A stretch of 64,000 nt of DNA from Pantoea ananatis LMG 2665 (lineage in GTDB: Bacteria > Pseudomonadota > Gammaproteobacteria > Enterobacterales > Enterobacteriaceae). The notes beneath the pieces were generated by a model that ran no database searches, was not told the DNA's origin, and was given only the letters and a program-made list of their open reading frames with translations. Below, in pieces: positions 1 to 7,795 of this stretch. How positions within the stretch are numbered: position 1 is the stretch's first letter; each line of letters opens with the position of its first letter. Location of the stretch: positions 496,001-560,000 of the forward strand of contig NZ_JMJJ01000004.1 in assembly GCF_000710035.2 (NCBI RefSeq), written 5' to 3'. The translations under genes and the position numbers were made by a program.

Positions 1-275
1 ACCGGCAGCCTAAACAGGCCGAAGTTCAGCGTAAAGCCGTCGGATAAGGTCAGCAGCAGCTGTGAGGCGCCGAAGTAGATAAACAGCACGACCAGGATTT
101 CCGGCAGGCCGCGAATCAGCGTGACGAGCGTGGTTCCGATCCACGCCAGCGGCTTCAGTCGCAGTGACTCCCAGCCGGCAAAGATCATCGCCAGCACCAG
201 GCCAGCGATGAGGGCACAAACAGCAAGGCCGACGGTCATGCCGGCGGCGCTTGCAAGCGGGATTATTTCATTCAT
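1..275 (-). CDS. artQ: ArtQ, arginine ABC transporter permease (partial, runs off the left edge)
   Basis: Inner-membrane permease of the arginine ABC transporter, working with ArtM, the ATPase ArtP and binding proteins ArtI/ArtJ. About 91 N-terminal codons are visible, beginning [17 protein letters not shown] and continuing through a hydrophobic first membrane segment to the conserved [15 protein letters not shown] stretch of the amino-acid permease fold. The start ATG (complement 273-275) lies 6 bases after the artI stop, so the two genes are cotranscribed. The remaining part, including the EAA loop, and artM lie outside the window. Identity is firm from the match to E. coli ArtQ; truncation is only the window edge. 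Confidence 0.93.
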   Translation of the reverse strand, partial: MNEIIPLASAAGMTVGLAVCALIAGLVLAMIFAGWESLRLKPLAWIGTTLVTLIRGLPEILVVLFIYFGASQLLLTLSDGFTLNFGLFRLP

Positions 276-281
276 CAGAAA

Positions 282-1013
282 TTACTGCTGGAACCATTTG
301 CTGTAGATGGTTTTGTAGGTGCCATCGGCTTTGATTTTGTCCAGGGCCGTGTTGAATTTGCTTTGCAGCTCGGTATTTCCCTGACGCACAGCAATGCCCA
401 GACCGGTACCGAAATACGCTTTATCCGTTACTTTCTCACCCACCGGGGCCAGGTTAGCGTTCTGCTTCAGCCACTCGTTGACTACGGCGCTGTCACCAAA
501 GACGGCATCGATGCGGCCATTTTTCAGATCCAGTACCGCATTCTGGTAGCTGTCGTAAGGCACCACGGTAATATCCGCGTGCTTGTCCGTCAGGTATTTT
601 TGATGCGTGGTGCCATTCTGCACGCCGACGCGCTTGCCTTTCAGCGCCTCTACGCTCGCCACTTTGCCTTTCTGCGCAACGAAGATCGCCGAGTTGTCAT
701 AGTAAGGTTTGCTGAACAGGACCTGCTTTTCACGTTCAGGGGTGATGTCCATGCCTGCCATCACCGCATCAAAGCGGCGGAATTTCAGGCTGGGGATCAG
801 GCTGTCAAAGGCCTGGTTGGTGAATTTACAGGTCGCATCCATCTCTTTACACAGCGCATTAGCCAGATCGACATCAAAGCCCTGAATTTTGTTATTCGCA
901 TCAACAAATTCAAAAGGAGGATAGGAAGCCTCAGTAGCAATACGAATGGTTTCGGCAGCGGAAGCGCTCAGACTTAATCCGGCAAGCAGTGCAGCAAGTA
1001 CGACTTTTTTCAT
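282..1013 (-). CDS. artI: ArtI-type periplasmic arginine-binding protein
   Basis: Periplasmic solute-binding protein that delivers arginine (or a related ligand) to the ArtQM permease. With the start at 1013 the product is 243 residues, the length of E. coli ArtI. It has a Sec signal peptide (MKKVVLAALLAGLSLSASA, cleavage before AETIR) followed by the type-II amino-acid binding fold with TEASYPPFEF near the mature N-terminus and VGVQNGTTHQ in the hinge region. A longer reading frame begins three codons upstream, but MKKVV fits a normal signal peptide. It sits between artP and artQ. ArtI and ArtJ are close paralogues; position between artP and artQ favours ArtI. Confidence 0.93.
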   Translation of the reverse strand: MKKVVLAALLAGLSLSASAAETIRIATEASYPPFEFVDANNKIQGFDVDLANALCKEMDATCKFTNQAFDSLIPSLKFRRFDAVMAGMDITPEREKQVLFSKPYYDNSAIFVAQKGKVASVEALKGKRVGVQNGTTHQKYLTDKHADITVVPYDSYQNAVLDLKNGRIDAVFGDSAVVNEWLKQNANLAPVGEKVTDKAYFGTGLGIAVRQGNTELQSKFNTALDKIKADGTYKTIYSKWFQQ

Positions 1014-1028
1014 TTTTAGCATCCTGAC

Positions 1029-1757
1029 TTAGTGCGAAAGATAATGTGCAAACGCCTCGGTTTGCGGCTGTGTAAAGCGGCTGGCATCGCCCTGTTCCAC
1101 AATATGACCGTTTTCCATGTACACCACACGGCTGGCCGTTTTACGCGCCACTTCCACCTCATGGGTCACGATCACCTGGGTAATCTGGGTCTGGGCCAGT
1201 TCGCGAATGATACTGACAATCTGTGCGGTGATTTCGGGGTCGAGCGCAGCGGTCGGTTCATCAAATAACAGGATCTGCGGCTCCATCATCAGCGCGCGGG
1301 CAATCGCAACACGTTGCTGCTGTCCGCCAGAGAGGTGCAGGGGAAAGCGGTCGCTGTAGCTGGTGAGACGCAGACGATCGAGCAGCTTGTCGGCTCGGGC
1401 CCGGGCATCGGCTTTGCTTAAGCCCAGTACACGGCAGGGCGCTTCCATCAGGTTTTGCAGTACCGTCAGATGGGGCCAGAGATTGTACTGCTGAAAAACC
1501 ATGCCTACGTTTTGGCGCAGCTCGCGTATTGCTGCCGTCGAAGGCGTTTTGCTGAAGTCGAAATCGTGACCTGCAATGTGCAACTGACCAGAGCGCGGGT
1601 GCTCAAGCAGATTCAGCACACGCAACAGCGAGCTTTTCCCTGCACCGCTTGGGCCAAGCAGCACCAGGGTTTCGCCTTGCGGACATTCCAGGTTAATGTC
1701 AAACAGCGCCTGATGAGCACCGTAGAAACAGTTAATCGCGTTTAGTTGAATACTCAT
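1029..1757 (-). CDS. artP: ArtP, arginine ABC transporter ATPase
   Basis: Cytoplasmic ATP-binding subunit that powers arginine import. The 242-residue product starting [13 protein letters not shown] equals the E. coli length; an upstream in-frame extension to 1805 has no family support. Walker A is GPSGAGKSS (about residues 36-44), the ABC signature is LSGGQQQR, Walker B is [12 protein letters not shown], and the switch histidine is in VTHEVEVA. First gene of artP-artI-artQ on the minus strand, with 15 bases to artI. The 220-base region upstream contains two imperfect ArgR-box-like sequences (listed separately). Confidence 0.96.
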   Translation of the reverse strand: MSIQLNAINCFYGAHQALFDINLECPQGETLVLLGPSGAGKSSLLRVLNLLEHPRSGQLHIAGHDFDFSKTPSTAAIRELRQNVGMVFQQYNLWPHLTVLQNLMEAPCRVLGLSKADARARADKLLDRLRLTSYSDRFPLHLSGGQQQRVAIARALMMEPQILLFDEPTAALDPEITAQIVSIIRELAQTQITQVIVTHEVEVARKTASRVVYMENGHIVEQGDASRFTQPQTEAFAHYLSH

Positions 1758-1765
1758 GCGCCAAT

Positions 1766-1819
1766 TTTGAATAGCTATTAGTTTTGCGGATTTTAACGTC
1801 ACCAAAATAGTTATGCAAT
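1766..1819 (-). promoter_or_regulatory. Possible ArgR-box-like elements upstream of artP
   Basis: Two AT-rich imperfect palindromes resemble the ARG box (core TGAAT-N4-ATTCA): TGAATAGCTATTAG at 1768-1781, and on the minus strand TGCATAACTATTTT (complement of 1804-1817), which also offers a -10-like TAACTAT. Arginine repression of art genes is known in E. coli. The 36-base centre-to-centre spacing is not the usual 21, so this is a weak call. Confidence 0.3.
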
Positions 1820-1922
1820 TAAGGTGGCTTAAAATTTACGAATAAGCGGTAAACACCCAAAAGATTAGCACAAGATGTTGTGAGGCGAACGGCGGGCATT
1901 TCTGGAAAGGCAGGCTGAATGC

Positions 1923-1963
1923 CGTCTGAACGCGTCCGGCGGTTAAGCCCGCGCGTTCAGACG
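1923..1963. terminator. Long stem-loop downstream of ybjP
   Basis: A perfect 12-bp stem (1923-1934 pairing with 1952-1963) encloses a 17-base loop between the 3' ends/5' regions of ybjP and artP. It lies just past the ybjP stop on the minus strand, as a terminator would, but no T-run follows on either strand, so intrinsic termination is doubtful; it could protect a 3' end. The left arm overlaps an exact 12-base match to the neisserial uptake sequence. Confidence 0.4.
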
Positions 1964-1979
1964 TGGAGGTAAAGGTTAT

Positions 1980-2519
1980 TTATTTTTTCGCCTTTTCAAG
2001 CATCTGGCTCAGAGAACCGCCTGCCGGGTGAGGCACGTCTGCGACGTAGCGGACATCGTCCACCACCCAGCAACTGCCCTGATGGATCATCAACACTTCA
2101 TCCTGCCACTGCTTATCGTCACGGCTCATGTTTACCCGCAGCGGGATATTGCGGGCATCCCGGTTTGGAATGGTCGACGCATCAGCAACATCAGCCTGAG
2201 TTGGCCCCTGTGCCAGGCTGGAGAACAGATCGCCGCTGTGCCATTGTGTTGCGTTCTGGCTTTGGCTTGCTTCCTGAAGGGCGTGATAGAGGCCTTCGCT
2301 CAGGTAAGGACGATAGTTTGCCAGCGTGGTGGTGTCAGGCAGACCGGCGGTGGGATGTGCGATCCGCATATCGTAGAACTTTTGTGCCACGGTGTCGGGG
2401 CCGCCTTCAACGCAAGGGGCGAGTCGTGGGCCGTTATCCTTAATTACCGGCTCTACTGTCGTACAGGCACTCAGCAGTAGCGCGGCCGGGAGCAAAAGCG
2501 CAAAACCTTTGTTTCTCAT
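1980..2519 (-). CDS. ybjP: YbjP, predicted lipoprotein of unknown function
   Basis: A 179-residue lipoprotein. The signal peptide MRNKGFALLLPAALLLSAC ends in a lipobox (LSAC, Cys at about residue 19) and the residues after Cys are TTVEP, compatible with outer-membrane sorting. The C-terminal half, with ASTIPNRDARNIPLRV and CWVVDDVRYV, matches E. coli YbjP closely; the middle is diverged. The start at 2519 is chosen because it is preceded by AAGGAAATCGAG and gives a proper signal peptide, whereas the frame extends nine codons further up. Divergent from ybjQ. Its function is not established. Confidence 0.88.
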   Translation of the reverse strand: MRNKGFALLLPAALLLSACTTVEPVIKDNGPRLAPCVEGGPDTVAQKFYDMRIAHPTAGLPDTTTLANYRPYLSEGLYHALQEASQSQNATQWHSGDLFSSLAQGPTQADVADASTIPNRDARNIPLRVNMSRDDKQWQDEVLMIHQGSCWVVDDVRYVADVPHPAGGSLSQMLEKAKK

Positions 2520-2624
2520 CTCGATTTCCTTATTGTTCTCTGGCAAGGTGCCTTTTTAACATAGAGTATAGTTCTGCTTTTAGGTGAAAGAGCCTTTGGC
2601 CGGTTTACGTAACAGGAGAAAACG

Positions 2625-2945
2625 ATGAAATTTTCGACGACGCCAACCCTGGAAGGACACAGTATTACGGATTACTGTGGCGTGGTCACCGGGGAAGCCA
2701 TTCTCGGTGCCAACATCTTCCGCGATTTTTTCGCCGGCATTCGCGATATTGTCGGTGGCCGCTCGGGCGCGTATGAAAAGGAACTGCGCAAAGCGCGCGA
2801 GATTGCCTTTAAAGAGCTGGAAGAGCAGGCCAGCGCGCTGGGTGCCAATGCGGTCGTCGGCATTGATATCGATTACGAAACCGTGGGTAAAGACAGCAGC
2901 ATGCTGATGGTGAGCGTGACCGGCACGGCGGTTGTGATTCGTTGA
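2625..2945 (+). CDS. ybjQ: YbjQ, UPF0145 family small protein
   Basis: A 106-residue cytoplasmic protein of the UPF0145/YbjQ family, whose biochemical role is unknown. It has the conserved [20 protein letters not shown] and [13 protein letters not shown] segments typical of the family. An AGGAGA ribosome site lies about 7 bases before the ATG. The stop codon overlaps the TTG start of amiD by four bases (TTGA), implying translational coupling with the amidase, as in E. coli. Confidence 0.93.
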   Translation: MKFSTTPTLEGHSITDYCGVVTGEAILGANIFRDFFAGIRDIVGGRSGAYEKELRKAREIAFKELEEQASALGANAVVGIDIDYETVGKDSSMLMVSVTGTAVVIR

Positions 2946-3766
2946 AACGTATTCTGCTGCTGTTGGCGCTCTGGGTGCTGGTGGGCTGCCAGTCGGGCAT
3001 AGAATCACGACCGGGTTATTGGGTCGATCTGCGTCATCCCGCTCAGGGCGCGCGACCGCGCGTAAAAGTGGTGGTGATTCACTATACCGCAGAAGACTTT
3101 TCCTCTTCCCTGGCCACGTTGACCGATCGTGACGTCAGCGTCCATTATCTTATTCCTCGCCAGCCGCCGCAGCGCAAGGGGCAGGGCATTATCTGGCAAC
3201 TGGTACCGGAGCAGGATCTGGCCTGGCATGCCGGGCCGAGCTTCTGGCGCGGCGCAACCCGTATCAACGATACGTCAGTCGGCATTGAGCTGGTGAACAA
3301 CGGCTATCGCCGTACCCTGACCGGCCTGGAATGGCAGCCTTTTCCTCCCGAACAAATCCGTGTGCTCGGCGCCCTCATCAAGGATATCGCCCGCCGGTAT
3401 GGTATCGCGCCGGAAAATATCGTGGGCCACAGCGATATCGCCCCTCAGCGTAAACAGGATCCTGGCCCGCGATTCCCTTGGCGGCAGCTGGCTGAGCAGG
3501 GCATTGGCGCCTGGCCCGATCCGCAGCGCGTCGCTTTTCACTTAGCCGGGCAGCATCGAGATGCCGCCGTACCGGTTGCCACAGTGCTTGATCGCCTGCA
3601 GCGCTACGGCTATGAGGTCACGGAAGGGATGAGCGCGAACCAGCAACGGAATTTGATTGCGGCGTTTCAGATGCATTTCCGTCCAGCGAATTATCAGGGT
3701 TTAGCGGATGCTGAAACCCTGGCGATTGCAGAGGCGCTGCTGGAAAAATACGGGGAAGCGCAATAA
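2942..3766 (+). CDS. amiD: AmiD, N-acetylmuramoyl-L-alanine amidase lipoprotein
   Basis: Outer-membrane-anchored zinc amidase that cuts the MurNAc-L-Ala bond, including anhydro-muropeptides. The 274-residue product (E. coli 276) starts with TTG overlapping the ybjQ stop; the signal peptide [16 protein letters not shown] ends in a lipobox (Cys16). Amidase_2 fold: zinc ligands His47 ([10 protein letters not shown]), His163 and Asp173 ([15 protein letters not shown]), with catalytic Glu116 (VGIEL). A C-terminal peptidoglycan-binding-like helical domain follows (about residues 190-270). All catalytic residues are present. Confidence 0.95.
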   Translation: MKRILLLLALWVLVGCQSGIESRPGYWVDLRHPAQGARPRVKVVVIHYTAEDFSSSLATLTDRDVSVHYLIPRQPPQRKGQGIIWQLVPEQDLAWHAGPSFWRGATRINDTSVGIELVNNGYRRTLTGLEWQPFPPEQIRVLGALIKDIARRYGIAPENIVGHSDIAPQRKQDPGPRFPWRQLAEQGIGAWPDPQRVAFHLAGQHRDAAVPVATVLDRLQRYGYEVTEGMSANQQRNLIAAFQMHFRPANYQGLADAETLAIAEALLEKYGEAQ

Positions 3767-3789
3767 CCGGTGGTTACCGCGCTCAACAT

Positions 3790-4851
3790 CTAGCGACTCG
3801 CGTAAGGTGACGCGGCAAGGGAAGACGGCGTGACGGGAGCTCCGGGACGATGCTGTGCCAAAAACGCCCGCCAGTGCGACAGCACCTTTTCCAGCGCCGG
3901 GCGCTCAGCATCCAGATGGGTGACGATTCGGGTCACGGGACCCACGCTCATCAGCACATCATGGGATCTCATCCACTGACCCAGCGCGTCAACCTGGTCT
4001 GCCGGGACGCGCACAAACAGCATATTCGTCTGCTGCTCCGTGACCTCAATGCCGATCTTCTGCAGCGCCTCTCCTAGCCAGGCCGCATTCTCGTGATCGG
4101 TCTGTAACCGTGCGACGTTGTGTTGCAACGCATATAGCCCCGCCGCTGCCAGCACCCCCGCCTGACGCATACCGCCGCCAGTCATCTTGCGCCAGCGACG
4201 CGCGCGTTCAATATAATCTGTATCGCCGCAGAGCAGTGAACCCACGGGCGCGCCCAGTCCTTTTGACAAGCAGATGGTTAAGGTATCGCAATAACGGGCA
4301 AGGTTTTCCAGCGTGGTTTGCTGCGCCACGACGGCATTAAAAATACGTGCGCCGTCAATGTGCAGCGCCAGCTTATGCTTGCGGGTAAAATGCCACGCCT
4401 GCTCCAGATAGCCCGCGGGCAGGACTTTGCCATGATGGGTATTCTCCAGGCTCAGGAGCCGGGTCGGGGCGAAATGAATATCGTCAGGTTTGATGAAGTC
4501 GGCCACCACATCCAGCGGCAGGCTGCCGTCGGCCGCCGCCAGAATCGGCTGGGGTTGGATGCTCCCCAGTACCGCCGCGCCGCCTGCTTCGTACTTATAG
4601 TTATGCGCCTGCTGGCCCACAATGTACTCTTCACCACGCTGACAGTGGCTCAGCAACGCCACCAGATTGGCCTGGGTGCCAGTGGGCAGAAACAGCGCAG
4701 CGGCTTTACCACTCAGCCTCGCCGCTTCGGCTTCCAGTGCGTTAACGGTAGGATCGTCCCGATAAACATCATCCCCGGTTTCAGCAGCCATCATCGCCTG
4801 TAGCATGGCGGCACTGGGACGGGTCACGGTATCACTGCGTAGATCAATCAC
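3790..4851 (-). CDS. ltaE: LtaE, low-specificity L-threonine aldolase
   Basis: PLP enzyme that cleaves L-threonine and L-allo-threonine to glycine and acetaldehyde. The start is GTG at 4851 (IDLRSDTVTRPS follows), preceded by AGGAG six bases away; the frame extends 18 codons further without support. PLP lysine is Lys197 in CLSKGLGAPVGS. The 353 residues exceed E. coli's 333 mostly because of a C-terminal tail after WRAFLAQ that is rich in Pro, Ser and Ala. It follows poxB by 63 bases on the same strand, as in the E. coli poxB-ltaE arrangement. Confidence 0.94.
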   Translation of the reverse strand: MIDLRSDTVTRPSAAMLQAMMAAETGDDVYRDDPTVNALEAEAARLSGKAAALFLPTGTQANLVALLSHCQRGEEYIVGQQAHNYKYEAGGAAVLGSIQPQPILAAADGSLPLDVVADFIKPDDIHFAPTRLLSLENTHHGKVLPAGYLEQAWHFTRKHKLALHIDGARIFNAVVAQQTTLENLARYCDTLTICLSKGLGAPVGSLLCGDTDYIERARRWRKMTGGGMRQAGVLAAAGLYALQHNVARLQTDHENAAWLGEALQKIGIEVTEQQTNMLFVRVPADQVDALGQWMRSHDVLMSVGPVTRIVTHLDAERPALEKVLSHWRAFLAQHRPGAPVTPSSLAASPYASR

Positions 4852-4914
4852 ATTGTGCTCCTGGGCAGCAAAATGCCAGGCGGGCGGAGAACCCGCCTGT
4901 AACATCCGTCTGTT

Positions 4915-6636
4915 TTACCGCAGCCAGTTGGTTTTTGCCAGTTCAAGCACTTCATCACCGCGGCCGTTAATAACGGCGCGTAGCATGTAGAGGCTAAAGC
5001 CTTTGGCCTGTTCCAGCTTAATTTCCGGCGGCATCGCCAGTTCTTCTTTTGCGGTAATCACATCGACCAGGACCGGGCCATCATGGGCAAAGGCCTGTTC
5101 AAGCGCGCCATTCAGTTCAGAGGCTTTCTCAACGCGAATGCCTTTAACACCACAGGCCTGAGCAATGGCGGCAAAATCAGGATTGTGCAGATCGGTGCCG
5201 TCGGTGAGATAACCGCCGGCCTTCATCTCCATGGCAACAAAGCCCAGCGAGCTGTTGTTGAAAATCACCAGTTTTACCGGCAGCTTCAGCTGGGCGACGG
5301 TCAGGAAATCGCCCATCAGCATACTGAATCCGCCGTCGCCGCATAGCGCCACGACCTGACGGTCACGGTTGAGTGATTGCGCGCCCATGGCCTGCGGCAT
5401 CGCGTTCGCCATTGAACCGTGGTTAAAGGAGCCAAGCAGGCGACGCTGGCCGTTCATTTTCAGGTAGCGAGCCGCCCAGACGGTTGGCGTGCCCACGTCG
5501 CAGGTAAAGATCGCGTCGTCGTCGGCAAGTTGACTGATTTGCTGGGCCACATATTGCGGATGAATCGGCTGGTTATCATTGGCGGTTGCCAGCGAATCCA
5601 GATCTTTACGCGCCTCGGCATAATGCTTCAGTACGCTGTCCAGGTGACGCTGCTCGGTTTTGACCTGCAGCTTTGGCAGCAGCGCGCGCAGCGTGGTTTT
5701 GACATCGCCAATATAAGCCTGATCTACATGGCAGTGCGAGCCCAGGCTGCCCGGATTAATGTCGAGTTGGATAATTTTCGCTTTTTCCGGGTAGAAGGCG
5801 CGATAGGGGAACTGGGTGCCAAGCAGGACCAGGGTGTCGGCATTCATCATGGCATGATAGCCCGAGGAAAAACCGATCAGCCCGGTCATGCCCACATCGT
5901 ACGGGTTATCGTATTCAATGTGCTCTTTTCCGCGCAGGGCATGGACCACCGGCGCTTTCAGCGTCGCCGCCAGCTCCACGACTTCCCGGTGCGCGCCTGC
6001 GCAGCCGCTGCCGCACATCAGCGTAATATTTTTCGCGTCGTTCAGGGTTTGCGCCAGGGTGGTCAGCTCATCGGCGGACGGCAGCACCAGCGGCAACTGC
6101 GGTGGATACCAGTCAGCGCGGGCGGATTCCGGTGCGGCCTGCAGCGCGACATCGCCCGGCAGGACAACCACCGATACGCCACGATTCAGGATGGCTTTAC
6201 GCATCGCAATGCCCAGCACCTGCGGCAACTGCTCGGGGTTCGATACCAGCTCACAGTAGTGGCTGCATTCGCGGAACAGCTCCTGAGGATGGGTTTCCTG
6301 AAAGTAACCACTGCCGATTTCGCTGGAAGGAATATGGGCCGCAATCGCCAGGACCGGCACGCGATTGCGATGGCAGTCAAAAAGGCCGTTAATCAAGTGC
6401 AGGTTACCGGGGCCGCATGAACCCGCACATACTGCCAGTTCCCCACTGACATGCGCTTCTGCACCAGCAGAAAAGGCGGCCACTTCTTCATGGCGAGTGG
6501 GCATCCACTCAATGGTGCCCATTCGGTTCAGGCTGTCGCTCAGGCCGTTTAATGAGTCACCCGTGACGCCCCAAATACGTTTTACACCGGCGTTTTCCAG
6601 CGTTTTGGCCACCAGCGCCGCTACGGTTTGTTTCAT
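4915..6636 (-). CDS. poxB: PoxB, pyruvate dehydrogenase (quinone), pyruvate oxidase
   Basis: Peripheral membrane flavoenzyme that decarboxylates pyruvate to acetate and CO2 and passes electrons to ubiquinone, mainly in stationary phase. The 573 residues match E. coli (572). Visible elements are the N-terminal TPP domain with TRHEEVAAF (activating Glu), a central FAD domain, the C-terminal TPP/Mg motif beginning [11 protein letters not shown] and ending in VIFNN, and the C-terminal lipid-binding tail. Start 6636 is preceded by AAGGAG; the frame runs 19 codons further upstream without support. A sigma-S-type -10 lies 61 bases upstream. The hcp-hcr genes next to poxB in E. coli are absent. Confidence 0.96.
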   Translation of the reverse strand: MKQTVAALVAKTLENAGVKRIWGVTGDSLNGLSDSLNRMGTIEWMPTRHEEVAAFSAGAEAHVSGELAVCAGSCGPGNLHLINGLFDCHRNRVPVLAIAAHIPSSEIGSGYFQETHPQELFRECSHYCELVSNPEQLPQVLGIAMRKAILNRGVSVVVLPGDVALQAAPESARADWYPPQLPLVLPSADELTTLAQTLNDAKNITLMCGSGCAGAHREVVELAATLKAPVVHALRGKEHIEYDNPYDVGMTGLIGFSSGYHAMMNADTLVLLGTQFPYRAFYPEKAKIIQLDINPGSLGSHCHVDQAYIGDVKTTLRALLPKLQVKTEQRHLDSVLKHYAEARKDLDSLATANDNQPIHPQYVAQQISQLADDDAIFTCDVGTPTVWAARYLKMNGQRRLLGSFNHGSMANAMPQAMGAQSLNRDRQVVALCGDGGFSMLMGDFLTVAQLKLPVKLVIFNNSSLGFVAMEMKAGGYLTDGTDLHNPDFAAIAQACGVKGIRVEKASELNGALEQAFAHDGPVLVDVITAKEELAMPPEIKLEQAKGFSLYMLRAVINGRGDEVLELAKTNWLR

Positions 6637-6689
6637 CTTCTTCTCCTTGGTCATTCGTCGCCATCCACCGGATAGCAGAATCAAACAGC

Positions 6690-6705
6690 TCACAAGAAGC
6701 GTAGA
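6690..6705 (-). promoter_or_regulatory. Candidate sigma-S-type promoter of poxB
   Basis: On the minus strand, TCTACGCTT (complement of 6697-6705) fits the first nine positions of the sigma-S -10 consensus KCTAYRCTTAA. It would start transcription near 6690, about 54 bases before the poxB ATG. In E. coli poxB is a classical RpoS-dependent gene, which makes the match meaningful. No good -35 is seen, as is common for this class. Confidence 0.4.
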
Positions 6706-6759
6706 CGACGCTGATTCAACTCAACCGTAAAAAATTGCATCAAAAGTTGAATTCAGCCA

Positions 6760-7659
6760 TCAGGCAGAGAACAGCGCGATCAAGACCGGCGCAAGCAGGC
6801 TCATGACAAAACCGTGCACAATCGCAGCCGGAACGATTTCTGAACCGCCCGCCCGTTGCAATACCGGTAAGGTAAAATCCATCGAGGTGGCGCCGCATAA
6901 GCCCAGCGCTGTGCTGCGGTGGCGGGCAATCAGCGCGGGCACCAGCATGATGGCGATAAGCTCTCGCAACAGATCGTTAAAGAATGCCGCGCTGCCGATC
7001 ACTGGGCCAAAGGCTTCCGTCATCAGAATCCCCGAAAGCGAGTACCAGCCGAAGCCGCTGGCTAAGGCCAGACCGGTTTTCAGCGGCAGCCCCAGTATCA
7101 GCGCCGCGATCATTCCGCCCAGCAGCGCGCTCAACAGCACCGCGCCCGCCACCATCATGCCACGGCGGTTTAACACAATCTGCCGCAGCGTCATCCCACT
7201 GCCGCGCAGCTGAATCCCCACCAGCAGAAGCAAAAAGAGTAATGCATATTCACTGGCGGCTGACGCATGATGCAGCCAGGGCCACTGGGTCAGGCCCAGC
7301 ACAAAGCCGGCGATCACCACGCCGCATAACGTCAGCGATTCCAGCGCCATATGCAAACGTGAGGGCAGCTTTTGTTGTTTGTGACTGTGCTGCCAGGGCA
7401 GGCGATGCTCAAGCCAGCGTAGCGCCAGCAGGTTACACAGTAGAATGCAAGCCGTTGCCACGGCGGCGGTATAAAACACCGTCACCAGATTGCTGCTGAG
7501 ATTATCGAGAAAGGCCAGGCTGATGCCCATAAAAAACAGGATGACGTAGACCATCCAACCCAGCAGCCGGTTTACGGCCTTCAGGAACGCAACGTGCCGA
7601 AGCGGTAACAGCCAGCCTGCCAGCAGAGGCAGAAGAATAATTAAGAGTCCGGAATACAT
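6760..7659 (-). CDS. lysO: LysO (YbjE), L-lysine exporter
   Basis: Inner-membrane protein of the DUF340/LysO family that exports lysine and the toxic analogue thialysine. The 299-residue product equals the E. coli length and is nearly all hydrophobic, with about eight membrane segments; conserved stretches include SGFGWYSLSGIL, FGPVIGSAAFFNDL and GATSMDFTLPVLQ, which carry the buried acidic residues. The start at 7659 (MYSGLLI) is taken from family length; an ATG six codons upstream (7677) is possible because neither has a good ribosome site. Divergent from ybjD. E. coli lysO is activated by ArgP; I did not identify that site. Confidence 0.92.
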   Translation of the reverse strand: MYSGLLIILLPLLAGWLLPLRHVAFLKAVNRLLGWMVYVILFFMGISLAFLDNLSSNLVTVFYTAAVATACILLCNLLALRWLEHRLPWQHSHKQQKLPSRLHMALESLTLCGVVIAGFVLGLTQWPWLHHASAASEYALLFLLLLVGIQLRGSGMTLRQIVLNRRGMMVAGAVLLSALLGGMIAALILGLPLKTGLALASGFGWYSLSGILMTEAFGPVIGSAAFFNDLLRELIAIMLVPALIARHRSTALGLCGATSMDFTLPVLQRAGGSEIVPAAIVHGFVMSLLAPVLIALFSA

Positions 7660-7795
7660 AATGAAAGGTTCGTCCATGTCGAAAGTCACGACACGCTAGC
7701 GAAAAAGCGTAGGGGAGTAAACCTTTGTCATAAAGTCTCTTGACCCCCTGATGAAGCCGCTCCATTCTTCGGAAAGCAAAGAGGATAAAAACGCT

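Noticed and set aside
363..977. A 204-codon frame opposite artI
   Set aside because: Antisense shadow of the artI binding-protein gene, without a known family.
5419..6420. Long open frame of 333 codons on the plus strand opposite poxB
   Set aside because: It lies entirely antisense to a well-conserved enzyme, has no recognised domain and a composition (Arg/Gln/His-rich) typical of complementary-strand frames.
7660..7795. A regulatory site for ArgP upstream of lysO
   Set aside because: ArgP regulation is known in E. coli but I could not identify a specific site in this gap.
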